Positions 23,239 through 32,489 of a DNA stretch of 64,000 nucleotides are shown here, piece by piece; position 1 is the first letter of the stretch; each line of letters begins with the position of its first letter. This DNA comes from Bog-950 sp964620645. Its GTDB lineage: Bacteria; Bacteroidota; Bacteroidia; Chitinophagales; LD1. The stretch lies in assembly GCA_964620645.1 (NCBI GenBank), contig CAZUHU010000001.1, forward strand, positions 10,277-74,276, in the 5' to 3' direction. Below the pieces are notes generated by a model, which was not told the DNA's origin, searched no databases, and was given only the letters and a program-made list of their open reading frames with translations. The translations under genes were made by a program, and so were the position numbers.

Positions 23239-26200
23239 ATGGCGTTCAAAAAAGAAAACAAACAGCGCTCCGACTTCAACAAGATAACCATCATGCTGGC
23301 TTCGCCTGATGCTATCCTGTCTCGTAGCAACGGAGAAATTAAAAAACCCGAAACCATTAACTACCGTACTTACAAACCCGAAATGGAAGGTTTGTTCTGC
23401 GAGCGTGTGTTCGGGCCAACAAAAGATTATGAATGTTACTGCGGCAAGTACAAGCGTATCCGTTACAAGGGTATTGTGTGCGACCGTTGCGGTGTGGAAG
23501 TTACCGAGAAGAAGGTACGCCGCGAGCGCATGGGCCACATTAAGCTTACTGTGCCTGTAGTGCACATTTGGTACTTCAAGAGCCTGCCAAACAAAATCGG
23601 TTACCTGTTAGGGGTAAGCTCCAAAAAACTGGAGAGCATTGTTTACTACGAAAAATACGTGGTAATACAGCCCGGTAAAGCTGCTAACGAAATAACCGTA
23701 CTAACGGAAAAAGGTGAAGAGCGCAAAAAGCTTAACTACCTGGACCTGTTAAGCGAAGAAGAATACCTGTCAGTATTTGAAAACGATGAGTTGAAGAACA
23801 ACTACATGTTGGAAGATACCGATCCAAATAAATTTATTGCCAAGATGGGCGCCGAAGCCATTAAGGAATTGCTCAGCCGCATTAACCTTGATGAATTAAG
23901 CTACCAGTTGCGTCATGATGCTGCTAACGAAACATCGCGCCAGCGTAAATCAGAAGCCCTTAAGCGTTTGAGCGTGGTAGAAGCCTTCCGTGGCGGTAAC
24001 CAGCATATTGAAAACAAGCCTGAGTGGATGGTTATTCAATACCTGCCGGTTATACCACCTGAGTTACGTCCGTTAGTGCCATTAGATGGTGGCCGTTTCG
24101 CCTCGTCTGATTTGAACGACTTATACCGTCGCGTTATCATCCGTAACAACCGTTTGAAGCGCCTGGTAGAAATCAAAGCGCCGGAAGTAATTCTGCGTAA
24201 CGAGAAGCGTATGTTACAGGAAGCTATCGACAGCCTGTTCGATAACAGCCGTAAATCAAATGCTGTTAAAGCCGAAGGTGGCCGTCAATTGAAATCGCTT
24301 TCTGATGTATTGAAAGGTAAGCAAGGCCGTTTCCGTCAGAACCTGTTAGGTAAACGTGTTGACTACTCTGGTCGTTCGGTTATCGTAGTAGGCCCTGAAT
24401 TAAAGCTGCACGAGTGCGGTTTACCTAAGGATATGGCTGCGGAGTTATTTAAGCCATTTATTATCCGTAAGCTTATTGAAAGAGGTATAGTTAAAACCGT
24501 AAAGAGCGCTAAGAAATTAGTGGACAAGAAAGAGCCGGTTATTTGGGATATTTTGGAAAACGTATTGAAAGGACACCCTGTTCTGTTGAACCGTGCTCCA
24601 ACCCTTCACCGTTTATCTATCCAGGCATTCTTACCTAAACTTATCGAAGGTAAGGCTATACAACTTCACCCGCTGGTTTGTACGGCTTTCAACGCCGACT
24701 TTGACGGTGACCAGATGGCCGTGCACGTGCCGCTTAGCAACGCTTCTATTCTTGAAGCGCAAATGCTAATGCTTGCATCGCACAACATTTTGAACCCGCA
24801 AAACGGTACGCCAATCACCCTTCCTTCACAGGACATGGTGTTGGGCTTATACTACATGACCAAAGAAAAGCGCAGCACTGAAACTGAAAAAGTAAAAGGC
24901 CAGGGCCTTGCTTTCTACGGTGCTGAAGAAGCTATAATTGCCCTTAACGAAGGCAAAGTTGAACTGCACACTGTTGTAAAATGCCGCGTGCGCGTTAAAG
25001 AAAACGGCAAAATGGTTTACCGTGTAATTGAAACCACTGTAGGCCGCGTAATCTTTAACCAGGTAGTACCTGAAAACGTAGGCTTCGTAAACAAAATGTT
25101 AGGCAAGAAAACGCTGAAAGATGTTATCGGCTCTATCCTTGCTGAAACCGACATACCAACTACTTCTAAATTCCTTGATGACATCAAGAAACTTGGATTC
25201 TTCTACTCCTTTAAAGGTGGCTTGAGCTTTAACCTGCGTGATGTGGTTACACCAAGCAACAAAGAGAAGCTGGTTGAAGAAGCACAACAGAAGGTAGATG
25301 AAATTTACGATAGCTACCAGATGGGCTTTATTACCGATAAAGAACGCTTTAACCAGGTAGTGGATATTTGGACTGCAACCGATAACCGCCTTACTAACCA
25401 GTTGATGAAGCAGATCAGCGAAGACAAACAGGGTTTCAACTCTATCTTCATGATGCTTGACTCAGGTGCGAGGGGTTCTAAACAGCAGATCAAGCAGTTG
25501 TCAGGTATGAGGGGTCTTATGGCCAAGCCTCGTAAATCAGGCTCTACAGGTTCTGAGGTTATCGAAAACCCTATCCTTGCGAACTTTAAAGAAGGTCTTT
25601 CGGTATTGGAATACTTCATCTCTACTCACGGTGCGCGTAAAGGTCTTTCCGATACGGCTCTTAAAACAGCGGATGCCGGTTACCTTACCCGTCGTTTAGT
25701 TGACGTTGCACAGGATGTTGTTATTACTGAGGAAGATTGCGGAACACTTCGTGGTATCGCTATCTCTGCTCTGAAAGACAATGAGGATATCGTTGAACCA
25801 TTGTTCGACCGTATCCTGGGCCGCACTTCGTTAAACGATGTTTACCATCCTGAAACGGATGAACTGTTGGCAAGCGCCGGACAGGACATTATGGAAGATG
25901 TTGCCAAGCGCATTGAAGCTTCAGGTATTGAAACTATAGAAATACGTTCGGTATTAACCTGCGAAAGCCGCAAAGGTGTTTGCGTTAAGTGTTACGGCCG
26001 TAACCTGGCAACTAACCGCTTAGCTGAAACTGGTGATGCAGTAGGTATTATCGCTGCACAATCAATCGGTGAACCGGGTACCCAGCTTACACTTCGTACC
26101 TTCCACGTGGGTGGTATCGCCAGCTTAGGTACATCTGAATCTCAGATCTCTGCCCGCTTTGATGGCGTTATCCAGTTCGACGGTGTGCGTGTAACGCATG

Positions 26201-27573
26201 CAATTGACGAGAACGGTGAGAAGATAAATATCGTTATCGGCCGTACCGGTGAATTACGTATTGTGAAAGAAGACAACGCTGACAAGGTGTTGATCTCTTA
26301 CCACATACCTTACGGTTCGCAGATAGTTGTAAAAGATGGCAAACACGTTAAAAAGGGCGACCTTATCTGTAAGTGGGATCCATATAACAACGTTATTATC
26401 AGCGAACACAACGGTAAAGCGAAGTTCGAGCACATCATTGAGAACATTACCTTCCGCGATGAGATGGATGAACAAACCGGCCACCGCGAGAAAGTGATCA
26501 TCGAATCAAAAGACAAAACCAAGATTCCTTCAATCGTTATTGAACACGGCAAAGACGGCAAGGTATACAACCTGCCTGTAGGCGCCCACATCAATATCGA
26601 AAACGGAGAAGAAGTTAAACACGGTCAAATCATCGCCAAAATACCGAGAGTAATGGGTAAGGTGAAGGATATCACCGGTGGTCTTCCTCGTGTAACGGAA
26701 TTGTTTGAAGCGCGTAACCCAAGCAACCCTGCTACGGTTTCTGAAATTGACGGTGTAGTTCGTTTCGGAGGCGTTAAGCGTGGTAACCGCGAGGTAATTG
26801 TAGAAAGCCGCGAAGGCGATATCCGCAAGTACCTGGTGCCGCTAAGCCGTCACATATTAGTACAGGAGCAGGACTTTGTTCGCGCAGGCACACCACTTTC
26901 TGATGGTGCTGTAACTCCAACAGATATTCTGGCTATTAAAGGGCCATTCGCCGTTCAGGAATACTTAGTGAACGAAATTCAGGAAGTATACCGTTTACAG
27001 GGTATCAAAATCAACGATAAGCACATTGAGGTGATCGTTCGCCAAATGATGAGCAAGATGGTTGTGGATGATCCGGGTGATACTATGTTCCTTGAAGGTG
27101 AAGCCGTTGATAAGTTTGACCTGTTAGAAGATAACGATGAGATTTTTGATAAGAAGGTAATTACTGATGCCGGCGAAAGCGAAAACATGCGCGCAGGCCA
27201 GATAGCCACCCTTCGTCAGATCCGCGAAGAGAATTCTATTCTTAAGCGCGCTGATAAGAAGTTGCTTGAATACCGCGATGCCATACCTGCAACTGCATCT
27301 CCGCAATTAAAAGGTATTACCCGCGCTTCATTGGCTACTCACTCATGGATCTCTGCTGCTTCGTTCCAGGAAACTACCAAGGTGTTAAGCACTGCATCAA
27401 TCTCTGCCAAGCAGGATTACCTGCAAGGTTTGAAGGAGAACGTAATTGTTGGTCACCGCATACCGGCAGGTACCGGCTTACGCAAGTTCAAAGAGATTAT
27501 CGTAACCAACAAAGAGGACCTCGAAAAAACCGAAAAGAAAGTAGAAACCGGTGGAGTAGAGTTAATCGGATAA
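23239..27573 (+). CDS. rpoC: DNA-directed RNA polymerase subunit beta-prime
   Basis: The 1444-residue subunit is of normal Bacteroidota length. Seen are the N-terminal zinc site (CYCGKYKRIRYKGIVCDRCGVEV region), the zipper and clamp, the catalytic loop NADFDGDQMAVHVPL (about 485-500) with the three Asp that hold Mg, the bridge/trigger region GEPGTQLTLRTFHVGG, and a second zinc cluster with CESRKGVCVKCYGRN. It forms the active site of RNA polymerase with RpoB. The gene is intact but stands alone: the gene on its left is an opposite-strand cupin, not rpoB. A strong terminator follows. Confidence 0.98.
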   Translation: MAFKKENKQRSDFNKITIMLASPDAILSRSNGEIKKPETINYRTYKPEMEGLFCERVFGPTKDYECYCGKYKRIRYKGIVCDRCGVEVTEKKVRRERMGHIKLTVPVVHIWYFKSLPNKIGYLLGVSSKKLESIVYYEKYVVIQPGKAANEITVLTEKGEERKKLNYLDLLSEEEYLSVFENDELKNNYMLEDTDPNKFIAKMGAEAIKELLSRINLDELSYQLRHDAANETSRQRKSEALKRLSVVEAFRGGNQHIENKPEWMVIQYLPVIPPELRPLVPLDGGRFASSDLNDLYRRVIIRNNRLKRLVEIKAPEVILRNEKRMLQEAIDSLFDNSRKSNAVKAEGGRQLKSLSDVLKGKQGRFRQNLLGKRVDYSGRSVIVVGPELKLHECGLPKDMAAELFKPFIIRKLIERGIVKTVKSAKKLVDKKEPVIWDILENVLKGHPVLLNRAPTLHRLSIQAFLPKLIEGKAIQLHPLVCTAFNADFDGDQMAVHVPLSNASILEAQMLMLASHNILNPQNGTPITLPSQDMVLGLYYMTKEKRSTETEKVKGQGLAFYGAEEAIIALNEGKVELHTVVKCRVRVKENGKMVYRVIETTVGRVIFNQVVPENVGFVNKMLGKKTLKDVIGSILAETDIPTTSKFLDDIKKLGFFYSFKGGLSFNLRDVVTPSNKEKLVEEAQQKVDEIYDSYQMGFITDKERFNQVVDIWTATDNRLTNQLMKQISEDKQGFNSIFMMLDSGARGSKQQIKQLSGMRGLMAKPRKSGSTGSEVIENPILANFKEGLSVLEYFISTHGARKGLSDTALKTADAGYLTRRLVDVAQDVVITEEDCGTLRGIAISALKDNEDIVEPLFDRILGRTSLNDVYHPETDELLASAGQDIMEDVAKRIEASGIETIEIRSVLTCESRKGVCVKCYGRNLATNRLAETGDAVGIIAAQSIGEPGTQLTLRTFHVGGIASLGTSESQISARFDGVIQFDGVRVTHAIDENGEKINIVIGRTGELRIVKEDNADKVLISYHIPYGSQIVVKDGKHVKKGDLICKWDPYNNVIISEHNGKAKFEHIIENITFRDEMDEQTGHREKVIIESKDKTKIPSIVIEHGKDGKVYNLPVGAHINIENGEEVKHGQIIAKIPRVMGKVKDITGGLPRVTELFEARNPSNPATVSEIDGVVRFGGVKRGNREVIVESREGDIRKYLVPLSRHILVQEQDFVRAGTPLSDGAVTPTDILAIKGPFAVQEYLVNEIQEVYRLQGIKINDKHIEVIVRQMMSKMVVDDPGDTMFLEGEAVDKFDLLEDNDEIFDKKVITDAGESENMRAGQIATLRQIREENSILKRADKKLLEYRDAIPATASPQLKGITRASLATHSWISAASFQETTKVLSTASISAKQDYLQGLKENVIVGHRIPAGTGLRKFKEIIVTNKEDLEKTEKKVETGGVELIG

Positions 27574-27584
27574 AATACATCAAG

Positions 27585-27612
27585 TGTCATGCTAAGCCAG
27601 CCGAAGCATGAT
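27585..27612. repeat. REP-like intergenic palindrome
   Basis: CATGCT (27588-27593) and AGCATG (27605-27610) are a perfect inverted repeat around an 11-nt centre. The form TGTCATGCT...GAAGCATGA resembles a short palindromic repeat (TGTCAT-CTGAGC-GAAG-AT type) dispersed between genes in many Bacteroidota genomes. Only this copy was noticed in the window. Confidence 0.45.
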
Positions 27613-27624
27613 TACAGTAAAAAC

Positions 27625-27655
27625 AAAAAGCCTCGCAATTGCGGGGCTTTTTGTT
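27625..27655. terminator. Rho-independent terminator after rpoC
   Basis: A nearly perfect 28-nt palindrome (27625-27652): AAAAAGCC pairs with GGCTTTTT, with CGCAA/TTGCG inside. It ends in a T run and lies about 50 nt after the rpoC stop. Symmetric A and T tracts mean it could work in both directions. Confidence 0.88.
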
Positions 27656-27834
27656 TTAGTTACGCCCTCCTCTACCCATAGCGCTATCTTTTGATTGTGT
27701 TGCATAGCAATTAGTTGCCGGCAATATATTTACTGTTAAAGTATTCGCAACAATAGGCGTACGGGTCAACCGTTATTGTTAGTGTCAATAAAAGTGTTTG
27801 AAAATGCTTTTTACTCTCCTTATTATAGCAGTAT

Positions 27835-28263
27835 ATGATAACAGTATCAGCAAGTGTAGAAATCAATAAACCCGTTTCTGAAGTATTTGTCATGGCATCC
27901 GACCCCTATAACCAGGCAAAGTGGAACCATCACGAAGGGTTAAGCGATATAAAAAAACTTACTGCAGGTCCGCTGGGGGCGGGTTCGCGTTTCAGTGCAA
28001 CATCCAATGATGCAGGCGAAATTGAAGTAGAATATTTGCAGGTTGAAAAGGATAAATCATTCGCACAAGCACTCGACACCAAGTTTGGTAAAATCATACA
28101 CCGGGCAGAATTTTCGAAAACAAAAGCGGGTACATTGCTTAAGCACTCATTAACCATTGAACCCAAGGGCATGTATAAATTAATGGGAGGTGTAATTAAA
28201 GGTGTTGCGCATAAAAGGCTTGAGCATCTGGGAACTTTGCTTAAAGAATATCTGGAGGGTTAA
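27835..28263 (+). CDS. SRPBCC-superfamily protein (Polyketide_cyc2-like)
   Basis: The 142-residue protein has the START-like signature: VSASVEINKPVSEVFVMASD, PYNQAKWNHHEGLSDIKK, GPLGAGSRFSATSND, then a C-terminal amphipathic helix VIKGVAHKRLEHLGTLLKEYLEG. The family binds small hydrophobic ligands; this member has no assigned ligand. It stands alone between the rpoC terminator and the end of the convergent TonB-receptor gene, 3 nt away. Confidence 0.8.
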   Translation: MITVSASVEINKPVSEVFVMASDPYNQAKWNHHEGLSDIKKLTAGPLGAGSRFSATSNDAGEIEVEYLQVEKDKSFAQALDTKFGKIIHRAEFSKTKAGTLLKHSLTIEPKGMYKLMGGVIKGVAHKRLEHLGTLLKEYLEG

Positions 28264-28266
28264 TCC

Positions 28267-30540
28267 CTATTCGCCTGCCGCTTGTTTGGCAGTAGCCGAA
28301 AACAGGGTCCAGCGCAGGCCTATAAAACCCTTAATGCCCTGCACGGGTGCATAATTATAGCTGGGGTCAAAGGTATAGCCGTTAGGGTTATTCTCGGCAA
28401 TGTGTTTATCAAATGGGTCAAATGCACGAAGGATAGGGTCCTTAGGCAAAAAGTTTAATACGTTTTTAATCCCTGCATACAGCTCAAAGTTTTTAGGCAG
28501 TATTTTGGTAAGCTGTATGGTCATCAGGCAATAAGTGGGCGATTTTTCAGGGCGGTAATCATTAGGCACCACAGGTAGATGCATAGGCCCGTTAATGCGG
28601 CCGGTCCAGTCAATAGTCAATCCTATTTTGCGGATGTTGTAACTAACCGTGTAGTTAGCAGAGAACTGCGGCGCAAACAACTGCGGCAGGTGTTGCATTA
28701 CCCCGTTTGTGTCACGCTGCATACGGAACACATCCATCCACGTAAAACCGGTGCTGATGTGTAGCCCGTTCGTAAACGAAAAATTAAGGGTAGTGCTTGC
28801 TCCGCGCGATGTTGCATAACCATTCAGGTTATCGTAAATAATTTTTTGGGGGTCGCTTAAAAAATCAGCCACTATCTGGTTGCTAAAGTAGGTGTAAAAC
28901 AAACTCACATCCAGGTCAACAAAGCCATGGGCATGGTTAATATAGCCGTTGTAGTTAAGGTTGCCGTTCCAGCTGCGTTCGGGTTTAAGGGCGCTGCTTA
29001 TTACTACTTCGCGTGCGCCGGTTAAGGCAGCATGGTCTTCAGTAAAAATATTCACCACGCGGTAACCGCTGCCACCCGTTAAGCGTAGCGTATGATTCTT
29101 GTGTGGCGAAAACTTAAAGCTTAAACGTGGTGTAAAAATATGACCATGTGTGCTGTTATAATCGTAGCGTGCACCGGTAAGCAGGGTAAACTTCGGGTGT
29201 ATGCGAAACTCAGCCTGTGCAAACACACCGGGCAAGTAGCTGAAGGAGGGTTTATTCTTCCTGTTGGCAGAATCTCCTTGCATTGTTGCCACCGAATTAT
29301 CATCATAATACATAAAGCGGAAAGGAAGGCCACTTAAGAGGCTCACCACCTTCCATTCTTTGTCCCATACCAATTGCGCAAACACTGTATGCTGTTGCGC
29401 CAGGTATTTCACCTTTCCGTAATAACTATCCTGGTAATGATAGTTATAGCTATAGTCTAAACGTATATTCTCCCTGCCTGTAGGCAAGCCAACCGAACCG
29501 AAAGCTTCTACGCGCTGGGTAAATATACTCTCGCCGTATATGCTGTCTGATCCGCGCCAGCGTGTATTCCATTGCATTTCGCCGCCCCAGCGGTTTTCAT
29601 AAACATATCTCCATGCCAGCGAGGCCGTCTTATCATTCTTCTGCCGTATATCCCACTTATTGAAAACAGAAAAACGGTTTTGCTGGGTAACATCTGTAAA
29701 ATTATCCTTATTAATGTCCTTCGGTATCCAGTAGTTAAAGTAATTAACGCCTAACAGCGAATTAGCGCGGCCGGCTTTCCATTTGGCCGATACATCTGCA
29801 TTAAACTCACCCACAGTAGTGCCACTTATATCCGCCTTAAACAAAGGCGATGAAATGGCATCTCTTGTGATCACATTAACCAGGCCTGCCACCGCCTCGC
29901 TACCGTATAAAGTGGATGCAGGCCCTTTTACCACTTCCACACGCTTAACCATGCTGCTGGGTATGCCGTGCAAGCCATACACACTGCTTAGTGCCGATAC
30001 TATGGGCATACCGTCTATCAGTATCATGGTATAAGGCCCTTCCAGGCCGTTTATATGTATATCGCCTGTGTTGCACACATTGCAGTTTAACTGTGGCTGC
30101 ACACCCGTTATCATATTCATCGATTCAAACAGGGATGGGGTTGGATTCTTCTTAAATAAGGCTGCCGTGTAAACTTCCACCGGTATGGGCGATTCCATTT
30201 TGCTCATAGCGCGCATTGTGCCCGAAACCACTACCTCGCTCAGCTTCCCTCCAGATGGGCGCAACGCTACATCATACACTGCCTTGCCCTTGCTCAACAC
30301 AAGGGTATCGCTTTTATAACCTATGGATGAAATAATGATGCTGGCTGTACCGGCAGGCAGCTGTAATTTAAACTGCCCTGCTTCATCAGTAGTAGTTCCC
30401 GTTGTGGTATTGCTTACCACTACATTGGCAAAGGGCACTGCCTCCTTCGTATCGGCATCACTCACTCTTCCGCTGATGCTGCTCTGTGCCTGCACCAAGC
30501 CATTTATAAGCAGTAAGAGGAGGAAGAATTTTGTTTTCAT
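28267..30540 (-). CDS. TonB-dependent outer-membrane receptor coupled to mntH
   Basis: From the ATG at 30540 the protein has 757 residues. Order: signal peptide (about 1-19), carboxypeptidase-regulatory-like domain (20-95, SISGRVSDADTKEAVPFANV), plug (about 100-235, with HINGLEGPYTMILIDGMP and VEVVKGPASTLYGSEAVAG), and a 22-strand-type barrel to the C-terminus. The plug has a Cys pair C153-x2-C156 (NCNVCNTGD), seen in receptors of the copper/metal group. Its ATG overlaps the mntH stop as TAATG, so it is translated with the metal transporter. It probably imports a metal or metal complex, plausibly manganese. Confidence 0.9.
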   Translation of the reverse strand: MKTKFFLLLLLINGLVQAQSSISGRVSDADTKEAVPFANVVVSNTTTGTTTDEAGQFKLQLPAGTASIIISSIGYKSDTLVLSKGKAVYDVALRPSGGKLSEVVVSGTMRAMSKMESPIPVEVYTAALFKKNPTPSLFESMNMITGVQPQLNCNVCNTGDIHINGLEGPYTMILIDGMPIVSALSSVYGLHGIPSSMVKRVEVVKGPASTLYGSEAVAGLVNVITRDAISSPLFKADISGTTVGEFNADVSAKWKAGRANSLLGVNYFNYWIPKDINKDNFTDVTQQNRFSVFNKWDIRQKNDKTASLAWRYVYENRWGGEMQWNTRWRGSDSIYGESIFTQRVEAFGSVGLPTGRENIRLDYSYNYHYQDSYYGKVKYLAQQHTVFAQLVWDKEWKVVSLLSGLPFRFMYYDDNSVATMQGDSANRKNKPSFSYLPGVFAQAEFRIHPKFTLLTGARYDYNSTHGHIFTPRLSFKFSPHKNHTLRLTGGSGYRVVNIFTEDHAALTGAREVVISSALKPERSWNGNLNYNGYINHAHGFVDLDVSLFYTYFSNQIVADFLSDPQKIIYDNLNGYATSRGASTTLNFSFTNGLHISTGFTWMDVFRMQRDTNGVMQHLPQLFAPQFSANYTVSYNIRKIGLTIDWTGRINGPMHLPVVPNDYRPEKSPTYCLMTIQLTKILPKNFELYAGIKNVLNFLPKDPILRAFDPFDKHIAENNPNGYTFDPSYNYAPVQGIKGFIGLRWTLFSATAKQAAGE

Positions 30541-32405
30541 TATACTAACAGCACTGCACATTTAACCGTATGCCGCACTTCCGCTATCGTTTCACCTAAA
30601 ATAAAATCCATTATACCCCGGTGGCCATGCTTGGCTATAACCAAAAGCTGTGCATCTATTTCTTCAACCACTTTAGGAATTTGTTTGCTGGGTACACCAA
30701 AGCCCAGTTTTGCTTTAGCCTTATAACCCTGCTCGTGCAACTTCAGCACATAGTTCATCAGTTCCTTGCTGTCCTCATCTGTTTCAAAATCTTTAATATC
30801 TTCTCCTATCGAGCGGGCGCCCGCAGTTTCTACAATATGTATCAGGTAAAACTCCGTGTCCTTGGTGCCCTGGGCCACAGCTTCCGTTATTGCCCGCACA
30901 TCGTGGCCGCTAAAGTCAATACATACTGCTATGCGCTGGTATTGCTTGCTTTGTAAAGCAGGCAACTCCTCCGCCCTACCGTGAGGCACCTTGGTTTGCT
31001 TTAGCAGCTTTTTACCGGTAAGCGCACAATACACTATGTATAACAGAAACAGCGCCACCACCACTACAACCGGCAGAATAATAAAGTTGAATATCCAGAT
31101 GTGATTCGCCAAATCAACGCGCCATTCACTTAAGGTGTCAATGGTCAGCTTCACATTTAAGCCAAGTATTATCACAGCGGAAATCCAGGCAAGTATTTTT
31201 ATTGAAGGCTTAATGGCAAACTCTCCCATGCGCTCTTTATCACTTACAAATTGTATAAGCGGAATAACAGCAAAGCCCAGTTGCAGGCTCAATATCACTT
31301 GCGAAAACAACAGCATCGCATCTACTTTCGATTCGCCCAGGTAATAAATAACCAAAGCAGCCGGCACAACGGCTATCAAACGCGTAATCAACCGGCGCAG
31401 CCAAGGGGCAATACGAAGGTCAAGGTAACCTTCCATAATAATCTGCCCGGCAAGGGTACCTGTTATGGTTGAGCTCTGCCCTGATGCAATAAGGGCCACC
31501 GCAAAAAGTATGGGGGCAAGGTATTCGCCAAGTAAAGGTTGTAACATACTGTGCGCGCCCTCTATGCTTGTAACCTCGTGGTGGCCGCTATGGAAAAACA
31601 CTGCAGCCGAAAGGATAAGAATGGAAGCGTTTACAAAAAAGGCAAGGTTAAGTGCCAGGGCGGAATCAAAAAAGTTATAGCGTATCGCCTCTTTTAATCC
31701 TTCGCTGGTACGTTTAACGGAGCGTGTTTGCACCAAGGCGGAGTGAAGGTACAGGTTGTGCGGCATTACTGTTGCACCTAATATGGCAATAGCTATATAT
31801 AGGGCATCGCCGGAAAGTTCACTGGGTATAAAGCCGGTGGCTACATCGCCTATAGCCGGTTTGGCAAAAAACAGCTCCACAAAAAATGAAGCGCCTATAA
31901 TAAATACCAGCGCGAAGATAAAAGCTTCCATATACCGCATGCCGCGGCTTTGTAAAAACAAAATGATAAAGGTGTCCAGCACGGCCAGCGATACCCCCCA
32001 TATCAGCGGCAAGCCGAAAAGAAGTTTAAGGCCAATTGCCATACCCAGTACCTCCGCTAAGTCGCAGGCGGCAATGGCAATTTCAGCCAACACCCACAGG
32101 GGTATATTAATAACAGGCGGATAAATTTCGCGCGAAGCCTGCGCCAGATCCTTACCCGCTACTAAACCAAGCCGCGCACTTAACGACTGCAGCAATTGGG
32201 CTATCAGGTTGCTCATCAGCAGCACCCATATCAACTTATAGCCAAAACGGCTGCCGCCGGCAATGTCGCTGGCCCAGTTACCGGGGTCCATATAACCCAC
32301 CGCCACCATAAAGGCAGGGCCCACAAAAAGCAAAAACCTCCTGAACCCGGTCTTGGTTCCCGTAGTATCTATACTTCCGTGAACTTCCTGTAGTGACTTT
32401 TGCAT
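30540..32405 (-). CDS. mntH: NRAMP metal transporter fused to a universal stress protein domain
   Basis: The 621-residue protein has an NRAMP part (about 20-460) with the metal-site motifs DPGN (40-43) in TM1 and MPHN (about 212-215) in TM6, which bind Mn2+ or Fe2+. It is followed by a universal stress protein domain (491-621) beginning RIAVCIDFSGHD and ending AKHGHRGIMDFILGETIAEV with a CAVLLV strand; the nucleotide loop is present in modified form. It should drive proton-coupled Mn/Fe uptake across the inner membrane. The fusion is longer than E. coli MntH (412 residues). The operator at 32419-32436 suggests control by the MntR-like protein nearby. Confidence 0.93.
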   Translation of the reverse strand: MQKSLQEVHGSIDTTGTKTGFRRFLLFVGPAFMVAVGYMDPGNWASDIAGGSRFGYKLIWVLLMSNLIAQLLQSLSARLGLVAGKDLAQASREIYPPVINIPLWVLAEIAIAACDLAEVLGMAIGLKLLFGLPLIWGVSLAVLDTFIILFLQSRGMRYMEAFIFALVFIIGASFFVELFFAKPAIGDVATGFIPSELSGDALYIAIAILGATVMPHNLYLHSALVQTRSVKRTSEGLKEAIRYNFFDSALALNLAFFVNASILILSAAVFFHSGHHEVTSIEGAHSMLQPLLGEYLAPILFAVALIASGQSSTITGTLAGQIIMEGYLDLRIAPWLRRLITRLIAVVPAALVIYYLGESKVDAMLLFSQVILSLQLGFAVIPLIQFVSDKERMGEFAIKPSIKILAWISAVIILGLNVKLTIDTLSEWRVDLANHIWIFNFIILPVVVVVALFLLYIVYCALTGKKLLKQTKVPHGRAEELPALQSKQYQRIAVCIDFSGHDVRAITEAVAQGTKDTEFYLIHIVETAGARSIGEDIKDFETDEDSKELMNYVLKLHEQGYKAKAKLGFGVPSKQIPKVVEEIDAQLLVIAKHGHRGIMDFILGETIAEVRHTVKCAVLLV

Positions 32406-32418
32406 AGGTAAAGCTAAA

Positions 32419-32436
32419 TTTTAGACAAATCTAAAA
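32419..32436 (-). promoter_or_regulatory. MntR/DtxR-type operator overlapping the mntH -7 box
   Basis: TTTTAGA (32419-32425) and TCTAAAA (32430-32436) form a perfect 7-bp inverted repeat with a 4-nt spacer, the shape of DtxR/MntR operators. Read on the minus strand the centre contains TAGATTTG (32433-32426), an exact -7 element for mntH, whose ATG starts 20 nt further on. No TTG is found 19-21 nt upstream of it, so the -33 is weak. Confidence 0.75.
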
Positions 32437-32489
32437 ATGATTTTTGATAAGACTAAATTTATTTAACTTTTTTTCATTTGCTTTGGCTA

